A DNA stretch of 11,826 bases from Pseudomonadota bacterium (GCA_003242275.1 QGUX01000086.1:1-11826), one strand, 5' to 3'. Numbered from the stretch's first letter, positions 1 to 6,956 are shown. Notes: generated from the sequence alone by a model not told the origin. Numbers and translations are program-made.

Positions 1-1
1 G

Positions 2-529
2 TCCGTGCCCGACGTGGAGGGCCTCAGGCCCACGCCCGACCGCGTGCGCGAGACGCTGTTCAACTGGCTCGCGCCGCACCTCGCCGGCCGGCGCGTGCTC
101 GACCTGTTCGCCGGCAGCGGCGCGCTGGGCTTCGAGGCGCTCTCGCGCGGTGCGGCCAGCGCCACGCTGGTGGAGCAGGACCGGCGCGCGCTCGCCGTGC
201 TGCGCGAGACCGCGCAGCGCTTCGGCCTCGACAACGTCCGCATCGAGCCCGCCGAGGCGCTGGCCTTCCTGGGCGGCCAGCCGGCCGGTGCCTACGACCT
301 CATCTTCCTCGACCCGCCGTTCTCCACCGGGCTGCTCGAGCCGGCATTGCGCCAGATCGGGCGGCGCGGCCTGCTGGCGCCCGGTGGCTTCTGTTATGTG
401 GAACAGCCGGCGGAGGCCGCGCTGCCCCCGCTGCCCGGGGGCTGGGGCGTGCATCGGACGGGGAAGGCCGGTGAGGTCGGGTATCATCTGCTGCATGCCG
501 CGACGAGCGATCTACCCGGGGACGTTTGA
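2..529 (+). CDS. rsmD: 16S rRNA (guanine966-N2)-methyltransferase RsmD, 5' end missing
   Basis: The enzyme methylates G966 of 16S rRNA on the assembled small subunit, using S-adenosylmethionine. The visible frame opens directly with the family's early block [16 protein letters not shown], so only a short N-terminal strand lies upstream of the window; the GTG at position 5 is internal. The SAM-binding motif [16 protein letters not shown] and the catalytic DPPF (in LIFLDPPF) are both intact, and the C-terminal end closes normally. The last 35 bases overlap the start of coaD in another frame. An rsmD-coaD pair is a frequent arrangement in proteobacteria and implies cotranscription. Identification rests on these motifs and the partner gene. 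The only oddity is the truncation by the window edge. Confidence 0.93.
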   Translation, partial: SVPDVEGLRPTPDRVRETLFNWLAPHLAGRRVLDLFAGSGALGFEALSRGAASATLVEQDRRALAVLRETAQRFGLDNVRIEPAEALAFLGGQPAGAYDLIFLDPPFSTGLLEPALRQIGRRGLLAPGGFCYVEQPAEAALPPLPGGWGVHRTGKAGEVGYHLLHAATSDLPGDV

Positions 530-977
530 TCCCATCACCAATGGCCACAAGGACCTCGTGCGGCGTGCCGCCGGCATCTTCGACGAGGTCGTGGTGGCGG
601 TTGCAGCGAACCCGGCCAAGACGCCGATGTTCACCCATGCCGAGCGCATCGACCTGACCGCGCGAGTGCTGGCCGACATCCCCAACGCGCGGGTGGAGGG
701 CTACGACGGCCTGACCGTCGACTTCATGCGCGAGCGCGGCATCCAGGTGGTGGTGCGCGGGCTGCGCGCGGTGTCGGACTTCGAGTTCGAGTTCCAGCTC
801 GCCAACATGCAGCGGCACCTGCTGCCCGGCATCGAGACCGTGTTCCTGACGCCGCAGGAGCAGTTCACCTTCATCTCGTCGACCCTGGTGCGGGAGATCG
901 CGATTTACGGCGGCAGCGTGAGCCAGTTCGTCGATCCCATCGTGGCCGGGGAGCTCCAGCGCAAGAAGCGCGCCTGA
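495..977 (+). CDS. coaD: Pantetheine-phosphate adenylyltransferase CoaD
   Basis: CoaD transfers AMP from ATP to 4'-phosphopantetheine to give dephospho-CoA, the penultimate step of CoA synthesis, in the cytosol. The 160-residue product matches the usual family length. It begins [18 protein letters not shown], which carries the nucleotidyltransferase TxGH-type motif (TNGH), and has the C-terminal ATP-binding [10 protein letters not shown] motif. The region [20 protein letters not shown] is the characteristic hexamer and substrate-binding stretch. The frame is open much further upstream, but the ATG at 495 is chosen because the family starts immediately before the YPGTFDP strand. The start lies inside rsmD (35-base overlap) and has no strong Shine-Dalgarno sequence, so translation is probably coupled to rsmD. 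CoaBC, which makes its substrate, is encoded at 7198. Confidence 0.96.
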   Translation: MPRRAIYPGTFDPITNGHKDLVRRAAGIFDEVVVAVAANPAKTPMFTHAERIDLTARVLADIPNARVEGYDGLTVDFMRERGIQVVVRGLRAVSDFEFEFQLANMQRHLLPGIETVFLTPQEQFTFISSTLVREIAIYGGSVSQFVDPIVAGELQRKKRA

Positions 978-1006
978 GGGCGCCAAGGGAACGATCCGGC
1001 GGCAGG

Positions 1007-2551
1007 ATGGCCAAAGCCGTTGAGATGCTGATCCGCAAGCTGATTCCGCTGGCATTGCTGCTGGCGGCAGGGGTGTCGCACGCCGCGATCACCACGCCGC
1101 TGCTGGAGGCCGCCTACCGGGGCGACGCGGCCCGCGTGGCCGAACTGCTGCGCGCCGGCGCGGACCCCGACGAGGCCAATGACTTCGGCGCCACGCCGCT
1201 GGGCGAGGCCGCGCGGCGAGGCGACACGGAGGTGATCCGCCTGCTGCTGAAGGCCGGCGCCGATCCCGAAAGCGCCAACTCCGAGGGCGAGACCGCGCTG
1301 ATGCGCGTGGCCCGCACGGGCAATGTCGAGGCGGCGAAGCTGCTGGTCCGGCACGGCGCCAGGGTGGATGCGCGCGAGAAGTGGGGCGAGCAGACCGCGC
1401 TGATCTGGGCCGCGGCGCAGGACCATCCGCCGATGATCCGTTTCCTGGTCTCGAAGGGCGCCGACATCAACGCGCGCTCGGCGGTGCGCGACTGGCCGCG
1501 CCGCATGACGGCCGAGGAGCGTCCCAAGGACATGAACCGCGGCGGCATGTCGGCGCTGCACTTCGCGGCACGCGAGGGGCACCTTGCGTCGGTGAAGACG
1601 CTGGTGGAGCTCGGCGCCGAGATCGACTTCACCGACCCGGACGGCAGCACGCCGCTGATGCTGGCGCTGATGAACGGCCACTGGGACACCGCGAAGTTCC
1701 TCATCGAGGCCGGCGCCGACGTGAACCACTGGGACTGGTGGGGCCAGACGCCGCTGTACCTCGCGGTGGACATGAACACGCTGCCGGCCGGCGCGCGCAT
1801 CGAGCTGCCCGGCATGGACCAGGCCACGGGCCTGGAGATCATCGACCTGCTGATTGCGCGCGGCGCCAACGTCAACGCGCAGCTCAAGCTCAGGCCGCCC
1901 TACCGCAACGTGCCGCAGGACCGCCTGGCCGATCCGGCCATCGACTACGGAGCCACGCCGCTGCTGCGGGCCGCCAAGGCCGCCGACATCCCGGCGATGA
2001 AGAAGCTGCTCGAGGCCGGCGCCCTGGTCGACCTGCCCAATGCCTACGGCCACACGCCGCTGATCGTGGTGGCCGGCGCCACGCGCGGCCGCTCCACGCC
2101 CACGCGCGGCGGCAATTACACCGAGGAGCAGGCCATCGAGGCGGTGAAGGTGCTGCTGGATGCCGGCGCGGACGTGAATGCGCAGGCCTACCTGCCGTCC
2201 GCGCCGCGCGAGGGCAAGGTGCGCTGCACCGGCTACGTGATCATCGAGGACTGCTACACCGGCGTGACCGCGATGCACGGCGCGGCGATGCGCGGCTGGC
2301 CGAAGCTGGCGAAGGTGCTGGCCGAGGCCGGCGCGCAGCTCGACGTGCCGGACGCGGACGGCAAGACGCCGCTGGACTATGCGATGGGCCGCTACCGGCT
2401 GGGCTTCCTCGAGGAGGCGCCGGCGCCGAGGCCCGAGATGGCCGCCGTGCTGCGCGAGCTCGGCGCGGGCAAGGAGCATGCGGACGCGCCGCCGCTGCCG
2501 CCGGGCGACCGGCCCATCGTCATTGCCGAAGTGCCCGCGCTGCCTTACTGA
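1007..2551 (+). CDS. Secreted ankyrin-repeat protein
   Basis: This 514-residue protein carries about eleven ankyrin-type units. Repeats of the xTPLxxAAxxG..LLxxGAD type occur near residues 28-60, 61-94, 94-124, 127-158, 180-210, 211-243, 246-291, 315-345, 347-392, 418-449 and 450-486. The N-terminus has a basic start, a hydrophobic run (LIPLALLLAAG) and a VSHA|A cleavage site near residue 27, so it should be exported to the periplasm. Longer insertions interrupt the repeats at about 158-180, 255-275, 292-314 and 358-375. The insertion near 393-418 holds the only two cysteines, C407 and C416, which could form a disulfide. The ATG at 1025 is an alternative start that trims six residues and still leaves a good signal peptide; neither start has a convincing ribosome site. 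It begins 29 bases after coaD. Ankyrin repeats bind proteins; the partner cannot be told from sequence. Confidence 0.88.
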   Translation: MAKAVEMLIRKLIPLALLLAAGVSHAAITTPLLEAAYRGDAARVAELLRAGADPDEANDFGATPLGEAARRGDTEVIRLLLKAGADPESANSEGETALMRVARTGNVEAAKLLVRHGARVDAREKWGEQTALIWAAAQDHPPMIRFLVSKGADINARSAVRDWPRRMTAEERPKDMNRGGMSALHFAAREGHLASVKTLVELGAEIDFTDPDGSTPLMLALMNGHWDTAKFLIEAGADVNHWDWWGQTPLYLAVDMNTLPAGARIELPGMDQATGLEIIDLLIARGANVNAQLKLRPPYRNVPQDRLADPAIDYGATPLLRAAKAADIPAMKKLLEAGALVDLPNAYGHTPLIVVAGATRGRSTPTRGGNYTEEQAIEAVKVLLDAGADVNAQAYLPSAPREGKVRCTGYVIIEDCYTGVTAMHGAAMRGWPKLAKVLAEAGAQLDVPDADGKTPLDYAMGRYRLGFLEEAPAPRPEMAAVLRELGAGKEHADAPPLPPGDRPIVIAEVPALPY

Positions 2552-3317
2552 GCAGGCGTTTCGTTCCGGACCTGGGCTTCGCCGCGGTCCGCCTGCCCTT
2601 GCCGGCCGCCTTCTTCCTCGGGGCTGCCGGCTTCGCCGGCGACACGGCCGCGGGCAGCACGATCTGGATGCGGGGCGGCCGCCCGGCCCGCGGCGGCAGC
2701 CGTCCCTCTCGGTGCAGTTCCACCGCGCGCCACATGTACCACGCGCCGGCCGAACGGTAGGGCTTCCAGCGCTCGGCGTAGGCGAGCAGCGCCTTGGGTT
2801 TCGGCAGGCCCTTCAGCCCATAGGCGAGGCGGAACCCGTTGCGCACGCCGAAGTCGTCCGCCGGCATCACGTCGGGACGGCCGAAGTGGAACATCAGCAG
2901 CATCTGCGCCGTCCAGCGGCCGATGCCGCGCACGGCCGTGCAGCGTTCGATGATGGCCTCGTCGTCCATGGCACCCAGCGTGGCGTCATCGGGCAGGCGG
3001 CCGTCCAGCGCATGCGCGGCGAGGTCCTTCAGCGCCGCGATCTTGGCGAACGAGAAGCCGGCGGCGCGCAGGGTTTCCGGCGGCAGGGCCATCAGCCTGG
3101 CCGGGTCCGGGAAGGTGCCGCCGCCCGACTCGATGAGGCGGTTGATGATCTTCCCTGCCACCACGCCGGAGAGCTGCTGGCTGGCGATGGAGCGGGCGAG
3201 GATCTCGAACACCGTTCCATCGTCCCGCAGCCCGACGGGGTAATGATCCGCCAGCGGGACAATCGAGGCCACTACCGGGTCAACCGTTGCGAAATGGGCC
3301 GCAAAGACCTTCTTCAT
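2520..3317 (-). CDS. DNA-3-methyladenine glycosylase II (AlkA-type, HhH-GPD) with basic tail
   Basis: The product belongs to the HhH-GPD base-excision glycosylases that remove alkylated purines from DNA. In the 265 residues, the helix-hairpin-helix is at about 129-142 (VRGIGRWTAQMLLM). It is followed by PADDFGVRNGF, where D155 of the D154-D155 pair matches the catalytic aspartate. The early block IASQQLSGVVAGKI is typical of the single-domain AlkA relatives. These usually end near residue 205-210; here about 55 further residues follow, rich in Lys, Arg, Ala and Pro, resembling a histone H1-like DNA-binding tail. The start lies 7 bases after the mutM stop, with a GAGG-type ribosome site in the mutM end, so the two repair genes are probably cotranscribed. 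The last 32 bases overlap the convergent ankyrin gene. The choice of alkA over another subfamily name is inference. Confidence 0.88.
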   Translation of the reverse strand: MKKVFAAHFATVDPVVASIVPLADHYPVGLRDDGTVFEILARSIASQQLSGVVAGKIINRLIESGGGTFPDPARLMALPPETLRAAGFSFAKIAALKDLAAHALDGRLPDDATLGAMDDEAIIERCTAVRGIGRWTAQMLLMFHFGRPDVMPADDFGVRNGFRLAYGLKGLPKPKALLAYAERWKPYRSAGAWYMWRAVELHREGRLPPRAGRPPRIQIVLPAAVSPAKPAAPRKKAAGKGRRTAAKPRSGTKRLLSKAARALRQ

Positions 3318-3324
3318 GGCGGCC

Positions 3325-4140
3325 TCAGCGCTGGCAGCTGGGGCACCAGTAGGTGGCCCGCTGGCCCATCACCCGGTGCCTGATGGGGGTGCCGCAGGTG
3401 AGGCAGGGCTCGCCGGCGCGGCCGTACACGAACAGCTTCTGCGCGAAGTAGCCGGGCGAGCCGTCGGCGCCCATGAAATCGCGCAGGGAGGTGCCGCCGG
3501 CCGCGATGGCATCGAGCAGCACCGCCTTGATCGCCTGCGCCAGTGCCGCGCACCCGGCGCGCGTCAGCGAGCGCGCGGCGCGTCCCGGGCGGATGCCGGC
3601 GCGGAACAGCGCCTCGCTGGCGTAGATGTTGCCCACGCCCACCACCAGCTGGGCGTTCATGATGGCCAGCTTCACTGCCACGCGCCGGCCGCGCAGCACG
3701 CGGTGCAGGTACGCCCCGTCGAAGGCGTCCTCCAGCGGTTCCGGCCCCAGGCGGCGCAGCAGCACGTGTTCCGCGGGATTTCCCGGCCAGTGGTGCAGGC
3801 TGCCGAAGCGCCGGGGATCGTTGAAGCGCAGCAGCCAGCCCGAGTCCATCTCGAGGTCGAAGTGATCGTGCGGCTCGCGCGCGGTGCGCACCGGCAGCAC
3901 GCGCAGCGAGCCGGACATGCCCAGGTGCAGCAGCAGGTGGCCGCGTTCCAGTCCCAGCAGCAGGTATTTCGCGCGTCGCGACACGCCGAGGATGCGCTGT
4001 CCGCGCGCCCAGCCGGCCAGTTTCGGGTCCACCGGCCAGCGCAGCCGCGGCTCATGCACGGCCAGGCGCGTGATCAGGCGGCCGGTGACATGCGGCTCGA
4101 TGCCGCGGCGGGTGGTTTCGACTTCGGGCAGCTCGGGCAT
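3325..4140 (-). CDS. mutM: Formamidopyrimidine-DNA glycosylase MutM/Fpg
   Basis: Fpg removes 8-oxoguanine and formamidopyrimidines from DNA and nicks the abasic site. The start is set at the ATG giving MPELPEVETTRRGIEPH, because Met is removed and Pro2 is the Schiff-base nucleophile; the frame stays open 17 codons further but those residues do not belong to the family. The 271-residue length is standard. The beta-elimination lysine region is RRAKYLLL (K58). The void-filling triad appears as M75, R110 and F112, VGVGNIYASE holds N171, and a C-terminal zinc finger uses C246, C249, C266 and C269. All key residues are present, so the enzyme should be active. It sits downstream of rpmB-rpmG as in E. 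coli, separated here by a strong hairpin, and upstream of the alkA-like glycosylase. Confidence 0.96.
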   Translation of the reverse strand: MPELPEVETTRRGIEPHVTGRLITRLAVHEPRLRWPVDPKLAGWARGQRILGVSRRAKYLLLGLERGHLLLHLGMSGSLRVLPVRTAREPHDHFDLEMDSGWLLRFNDPRRFGSLHHWPGNPAEHVLLRRLGPEPLEDAFDGAYLHRVLRGRRVAVKLAIMNAQLVVGVGNIYASEALFRAGIRPGRAARSLTRAGCAALAQAIKAVLLDAIAAGGTSLRDFMGADGSPGYFAQKLFVYGRAGEPCLTCGTPIRHRVMGQRATYWCPSCQR

Positions 4141-4193
4141 GGGCAGGGCAAGCATGCCACGGGCGAGCGGCCCCGTTCCCCCTGTCGCCAAAT

Positions 4194-4224
4194 GCGAAGA
4201 ACCCGCCAGGGGCGGGTTCTTCGC
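4194..4224 (-). terminator. Hairpin between rpmG and mutM, probable terminator or attenuator
   Basis: A perfect 14-bp inverted repeat (GCGAAGAACCCGCC and its complement) flanks a 3-base loop. It lies 34 bases beyond the rpmG stop and 53 bases before the mutM start. Read on the minus strand the stem is followed by ATTTGG, so the U-tract is weak. It may stop only part of the transcription, letting some messages continue into mutM, or may protect the rpmBG mRNA 3' end. On the plus strand no U-tract follows. Confidence 0.7.
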
Positions 4225-4258
4225 GGACTAAGCAAGTGCCTGGAGCAGGCCGCTTCGC

Positions 4259-4414
4259 TTACTTGATCTTCGCTTCCTTGTACAGGACGTGCTTGCGCAC
4301 GACCGGGTCGTACTTCTTCGTCTCCATCTTCTCGGGATGGAGGCGCTTGTTCTTCATCGCCACATAGAAGTGGCCGGTGTTGGCGGTGGACAGGAGTTTG
4401 ATCTTCTCACGCAT
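4259..4414 (-). CDS. rpmG: 50S ribosomal protein L33
   Basis: A short 51-residue protein of the large ribosomal subunit. The translation begins [17 protein letters not shown] and ends with [16 protein letters not shown], a near-invariant C-terminus of proteobacterial L33. It contains no cysteines, so it is the zinc-free (C-minus) form. An AAGGAG ribosome site sits 8 bases before the ATG. It follows rpmB by 19 bases, the standard rpmB-rpmG order. It is the only gene in the window with a normal TAA stop. Confidence 0.97.
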   Translation of the reverse strand: MREKIKLLSTANTGHFYVAMKNKRLHPEKMETKKYDPVVRKHVLYKEAKIK

Positions 4415-4433
4415 GGCTCAAGCTCCTTGGGAC

Positions 4434-4670
4434 TCAGACAGCCTTGCCGGCAGCGCGCAGCTTGGCGACCACGGCCTCGATGCCGTTCTTCTCGATGGTG
4501 CGCAGTCCACGGCTGGAAACACGCAGCCGGATCCAGCGCTTCTCGTCTTCGAGCCAGAAACGCTGTTCATGCAGGTTGGGCAGGAAACGGCGCTTCTTCT
4601 TGTTGTTGGCATGCGAGACGGTGTTGCCGACCGTCGGACGCTTGCCGGTCACTTCGCAGACGCGGGACAT
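4434..4670 (-). CDS. rpmB: 50S ribosomal protein L28
   Basis: A 78-residue large-subunit protein, the same length as E. coli L28. It begins [20 protein letters not shown] and contains [15 protein letters not shown] and [16 protein letters not shown], all diagnostic for the family. The frame is open upstream for another 33 codons, but the ATG at 4670 is right because the family starts here and an AAGGA ribosome site lies 9 bases upstream. It is the first gene of the rpmB-rpmG-mutM-alkA run and has its own promoter about 70 bases upstream. Confidence 0.97.
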   Translation of the reverse strand: MSRVCEVTGKRPTVGNTVSHANNKKKRRFLPNLHEQRFWLEDEKRWIRLRVSSRGLRTIEKNGIEAVVAKLRAAGKAV

Positions 4671-4739
4671 GGCGTGATCCTTCGAAAAAACCAGTTGGCG
4701 GCGGCTGCCGGGCGGACCCGGAGCGCCAAAAGGGCGTGC

Positions 4740-4769
4740 TTTATACCAGCCGGGGACAGAGGGGGGCAA
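4740..4769 (-). promoter_or_regulatory. Predicted sigma-70 promoter of rpmB-rpmG
   Basis: On the minus strand, TTGCCC (-35, bases 4769-4764) and TATAAA (-10, bases 4745-4740) are separated by 18 bases, and TGG directly before the -10 makes it an extended -10 element. Transcription would start near 4733, leaving a leader of about 60 bases before the rpmB ATG. The match is good for a GC-rich genome and its location at the head of a ribosomal-protein unit supports it. Confidence 0.6.
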
Positions 4770-4805
4770 GGCCGGGGGCAGGGTCGCCCGCGCGGGTTGC
4801 GGTTA

Positions 4806-4834
4806 TTGCGTTGCATCATTAAGTTTCGATAAAC
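4806..4834 (+). promoter_or_regulatory. Possible promoter of the DUF6249/sigma cassette
   Basis: The stretch around 4801-4845 is strikingly AT-rich for this DNA. TTGCGT (4806-4811) and GATAAA (4829-4834) are spaced by 17 bases and could be a weak sigma-70 promoter reading toward the gene at 4900. It is divergent from the rpmB promoter about 40 bases away. I did not find a convincing ECF-type GGAAC/TCAAA pair, so autoregulation by the encoded sigma factor is not shown. Confidence 0.35.
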
Positions 4835-4899
4835 GAATATGCATCGGAAGGGGCGGCAACCGCGTCAGATGGGACAACGAACCCCTTGAGGAGCTTCCG

Positions 4900-5376
4900 A
4901 TGAAGCGGATCGCCACCGTCCTCTGCCTCGCCTTCACCCTGGTCCTCGTGCCGGCCATGTTGCCCGTGGACGCGGTTGCGCAGGAGCTTGCCCCGACCGG
5001 GCCGGGGCAGGACATGCAGCACACCGTCCTGCCGCCACCCGCCGCCTTCCCCATGCCGATGCTGTTCCTGCTCGGGGTGCTGGTGAGCGTGCTCACCTAC
5101 CTGCACTTGCGCGGCAAGCGCCGCAACGAGCTGCTGGCGCGCTTCATCGAGCGCTCGCAGGAAATACCGCCCGAGCTGCTGCCGCGCCAGCCCTCCCGCC
5201 ATGGCGCCCGGCGCGCCGGCACATTGCTGGTCGCCTTCGCGGCCGGACTGGGCCTGCTGGTCTTCCTCATGACCGGCGAGGGCCGCCCGGCGCTGGCGTG
5301 GTCGCTGCTGCCGCTGTTCCTCGGCATTGCCAGCTTCGTCAACGCGGCCTTCTTCTATCCGGATTCGCGACGCTGA
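4900..5376 (+). CDS. DUF6249-like inner-membrane protein
   Basis: This 158-residue protein has a likely signal peptide or first membrane segment (residues 1-27, ending DAVAQ), a Pro-rich stretch, and three further hydrophobic segments near 50-69, 105-124 and 131-153. The cytoplasmic-looking link RGKRRNELLARFIERSQEIP followed by PELL resembles the DUF6249 family, whose members are small membrane proteins often found beside ECF sigma genes; that family assignment is from memory of the pattern. The start has a GAGGAG ribosome site 6 bases before the ATG. The sigma gene starts 23 bases after its stop, so the two are probably one transcript. The function is unknown; a role in sensing or signalling with the sigma factor is inference from position only. 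Confidence 0.82.
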   Translation: MKRIATVLCLAFTLVLVPAMLPVDAVAQELAPTGPGQDMQHTVLPPPAAFPMPMLFLLGVLVSVLTYLHLRGKRRNELLARFIERSQEIPPELLPRQPSRHGARRAGTLLVAFAAGLGLLVFLMTGEGRPALAWSLLPLFLGIASFVNAAFFYPDSRR

Positions 5377-5399
5377 GACACGCGGGGGAGCGCGCAGCC

Positions 5400-5957
5400 A
5401 TGAAGCGGGACAGCGACGCGGCGCTGTTGGCCCGCGTCGTCGCCGAAGACGATCGCGCGGCGTTCGAGCTGCTGGTGCGCCGGCACCAGTCGCCGCTGCG
5501 CGCCTTCCTGCGCCGCCTGCTGCGCAATGACGACGCGCGCGCCGACGACCTGGCACAGGAGACCTTCATCAAGCTGTACCGCGCCATCGGCAGCTTCCGC
5601 GGGCAGGCGAAGTTCACCACGTGGCTGTACCGCATCGCCTGCAACACCTACCTCGACTACCGCCGCAGCCTCGGCGACGCGGAGGTCACTTCGGTCGAGG
5701 ACCTGGATGCCGACACGCTTGCCGGCGGGGCGGCCGACGCCGGCGCCCTCGCGGCCGCGTAACTGGATGCCGACCGCGCGCTCTCGCTGCTGTCACCGCG
5801 CCAGCGCGCGGTGTTCGACCTGTTCTATGGAAAGGGGATGACGCACGAGGAAATCGCCGGCGCGCTCGAACTGCCGGTGGGCACGGTGAAGTCGGACATC
5901 ACGCGCGGCCTGGCGCGGCTGCGCCGGTCGATGGTTCCCCAGGAGATTCCGCAATGA
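5400..5957 (+). pseudogene. ECF-family RNA polymerase sigma factor interrupted by an in-frame TAA
   Basis: Read through, this frame encodes a sigma-70 family ECF factor of 184 residues. Region 2 is complete at about residues 17-90 (AFELLVRRHQSPLRAFLRRL, DDLAQETFIKLYRAIGSFRG, KFTTWLYRIACNTYLDYRR). Region 4 follows with LSPRQRAVFDLFYGKGMTHE and the helix-turn-helix ALELPVGTVKSDITRGLARL. Between them a TAA at 5760-5762 ends translation after 120 residues, before region 4. Both halves are in the same frame, so one base substitution (for example GAA or CAA to TAA) explains it. No ATG with a ribosome site restarts region 4. The start at 5400 is backed by a GGGGGAG ribosome site. The final TGA (5955-5957) overlaps the next ATG. 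If the stop is real, only a promoter-recognition-deficient fragment is made; a sequence error is the main alternative. Confidence 0.85.
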
Positions 5958-6256
5958 ACGACATCGAACGGCAACTGGCGAAGATGCTGCGCGACCCCGG
6001 CATCGCCGATGAAGGCTTCACCGAGGCGGTGATGGGGGCGTTGCCTCGCCGGCGCATGGCGCGCAGTACCGCGCGGCGGCTGAGCCTTGGCGCGGCCGCG
6101 GTGTCCGGCGGCCTGCTGGGCGCGCTGCTCGGCCCGCCCCTCGAGGATGTGATCGCCGCGGTGGCGGTGCGCGGCGTTGATCCGTCGATCCTGGCGCTGG
6201 TGCTGGCCGGCCTGCTGGCCGCGCCCTTCGTGCTGGTCCTCCACGGCGAGCGTTGA
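5954..6256 (+). CDS. Small two-helix membrane protein, candidate anti-sigma factor
   Basis: A 100-residue protein with a cytoplasmic-looking N-terminal part (1-42) containing DEGFTEAVMGALPRRRMARS, then two hydrophobic segments near 45-62 and 75-97. The FTEAVMxxLPRR pattern before a membrane helix recurs in short proteins encoded after ECF sigma genes. The ATG overlaps the sigma-gene TGA (ATGA), which couples their translation. This, with the membrane topology, suggests an anti-sigma or sigma-associated role; I see no zinc-binding HxxxCxxC of the ZAS type. With the sigma gene interrupted upstream, ribosomes would stop about 190 bases before this start, so coupled expression should drop if the TAA is real. 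The frame itself is intact. Confidence 0.75.
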   Translation: MNDIERQLAKMLRDPGIADEGFTEAVMGALPRRRMARSTARRLSLGAAAVSGGLLGALLGPPLEDVIAAVAVRGVDPSILALVLAGLLAAPFVLVLHGER

Positions 6257-6281
6257 GGGGATTTCAGTACGGGCAGCGCGA

Positions 6282-6956
6282 TCAGAGCACTCCCCGCTCC
6301 GCGAGCGACACGCAGCGGCTGTCGCCGACGATCAGGTGATCGAGCACGCGGATGTCCACCAGCCCCAGCGCATCCTTCAGCCGCAGCGTGATCAGCTCGT
6401 CGGCCTGGCTGGGCTCGGCGATGCCGGAGGGGTGGTTGTGCGCCAGGATCACCGCCGCGGCATTGCGCGCCAGCGCCTGCCGCACCACCTCGCGCGGGTG
6501 CACGCTGGCGCCGTCGATGGTGCCGCGGAACAGTTCGTCGCAGGCGATCAGCCGGTGGCGGTTGTCGAGGAACAGCGCGCAGAACACCTCGTAGGGCAGG
6601 TCGCGCAGCTTGGCCACCAGGAACACGCGCGTGGCCGCGGGGGAATCGAGCACCGGCTGCTGCGCGGCTTCCTGCTGGTAGTGGCGGCGGGAGATCTCGA
6701 GCGCGGCCTGCAGCAGTCCATAGCGGCGCGCGCCCAGCCCCGGGGTGGCGTTGCAGCGCTGGCGGTCCGCGGTGAGCAGCCCGCGCAGCGAGCCGAACTC
6801 CCGCAGCAGCGCATGGCCAACGTCCACCGCGCTGCGTCCCCTGCAGCCGCTGCCGAACAGCACCGCCAGCAGTTCGGCGTCGGTGAGCTGTGACGGCCCA
6901 TGGGCCAGCAGCTTCTCGCGGGGTCGTTGCTGCGCGGGCCAGTCGCGGATCGACAT
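6282..6956 (-). CDS. radC: RadC family JAB/MPN-domain protein
   Basis: The 224-residue product has the RadC layout: an N-terminal stretch with PREKLL and SQLTDAELLAVLFGSG, a helix-hairpin-helix (TPGLGARRYGLLQAA, from about residue 71), and a C-terminal MPN+/JAMM metalloprotease-like domain. The metal motif HNHPSG with PSQAD provides H173, H175 and D186, and E122 lies in LPYEVF. The ATG at 6956 is chosen over an in-frame GTG at 6965 because AAGGAGG stands 8 bases before it and would overlap the GTG. Despite the name, a role of RadC in DNA repair is not established in E. coli. It is convergent with the sigma cassette (25-base gap) and divergent from coaBC. In E. coli it lies next to rpmB and coaBC; here the sigma cassette separates it from rpmB. 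Confidence 0.94.
   Translation of the reverse strand: MSIRDWPAQQRPREKLLAHGPSQLTDAELLAVLFGSGCRGRSAVDVGHALLREFGSLRGLLTADRQRCNATPGLGARRYGLLQAALEISRRHYQQEAAQQPVLDSPAATRVFLVAKLRDLPYEVFCALFLDNRHRLIACDELFRGTIDGASVHPREVVRQALARNAAAVILAHNHPSGIAEPSQADELITLRLKDALGLVDIRVLDHLIVGDSRCVSLAERGVL

Noticed and set aside
150..494. Extension of coaD upstream to position 150
   Set aside because: The extra 115 residues are Arg/Ser-rich shadow translation of rsmD. CoaD proteins start just before the YPGTFDP strand.
905..2479. A 524-codon open frame on the minus strand opposite the ankyrin gene
   Set aside because: Its translation is a low-complexity mix of Arg, His, Ala and Gly with no recognisable domain. It mirrors the codon bias of the ankyrin gene on the other strand, a common artefact of GC-rich coding DNA.
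4846..4869. An ECF-type autoregulatory promoter (GGAAGG ... TCAGA) before the sigma cassette
   Set aside because: The spacing is 12 bases rather than about 16-17 and the -35 lacks the GGAAC core.
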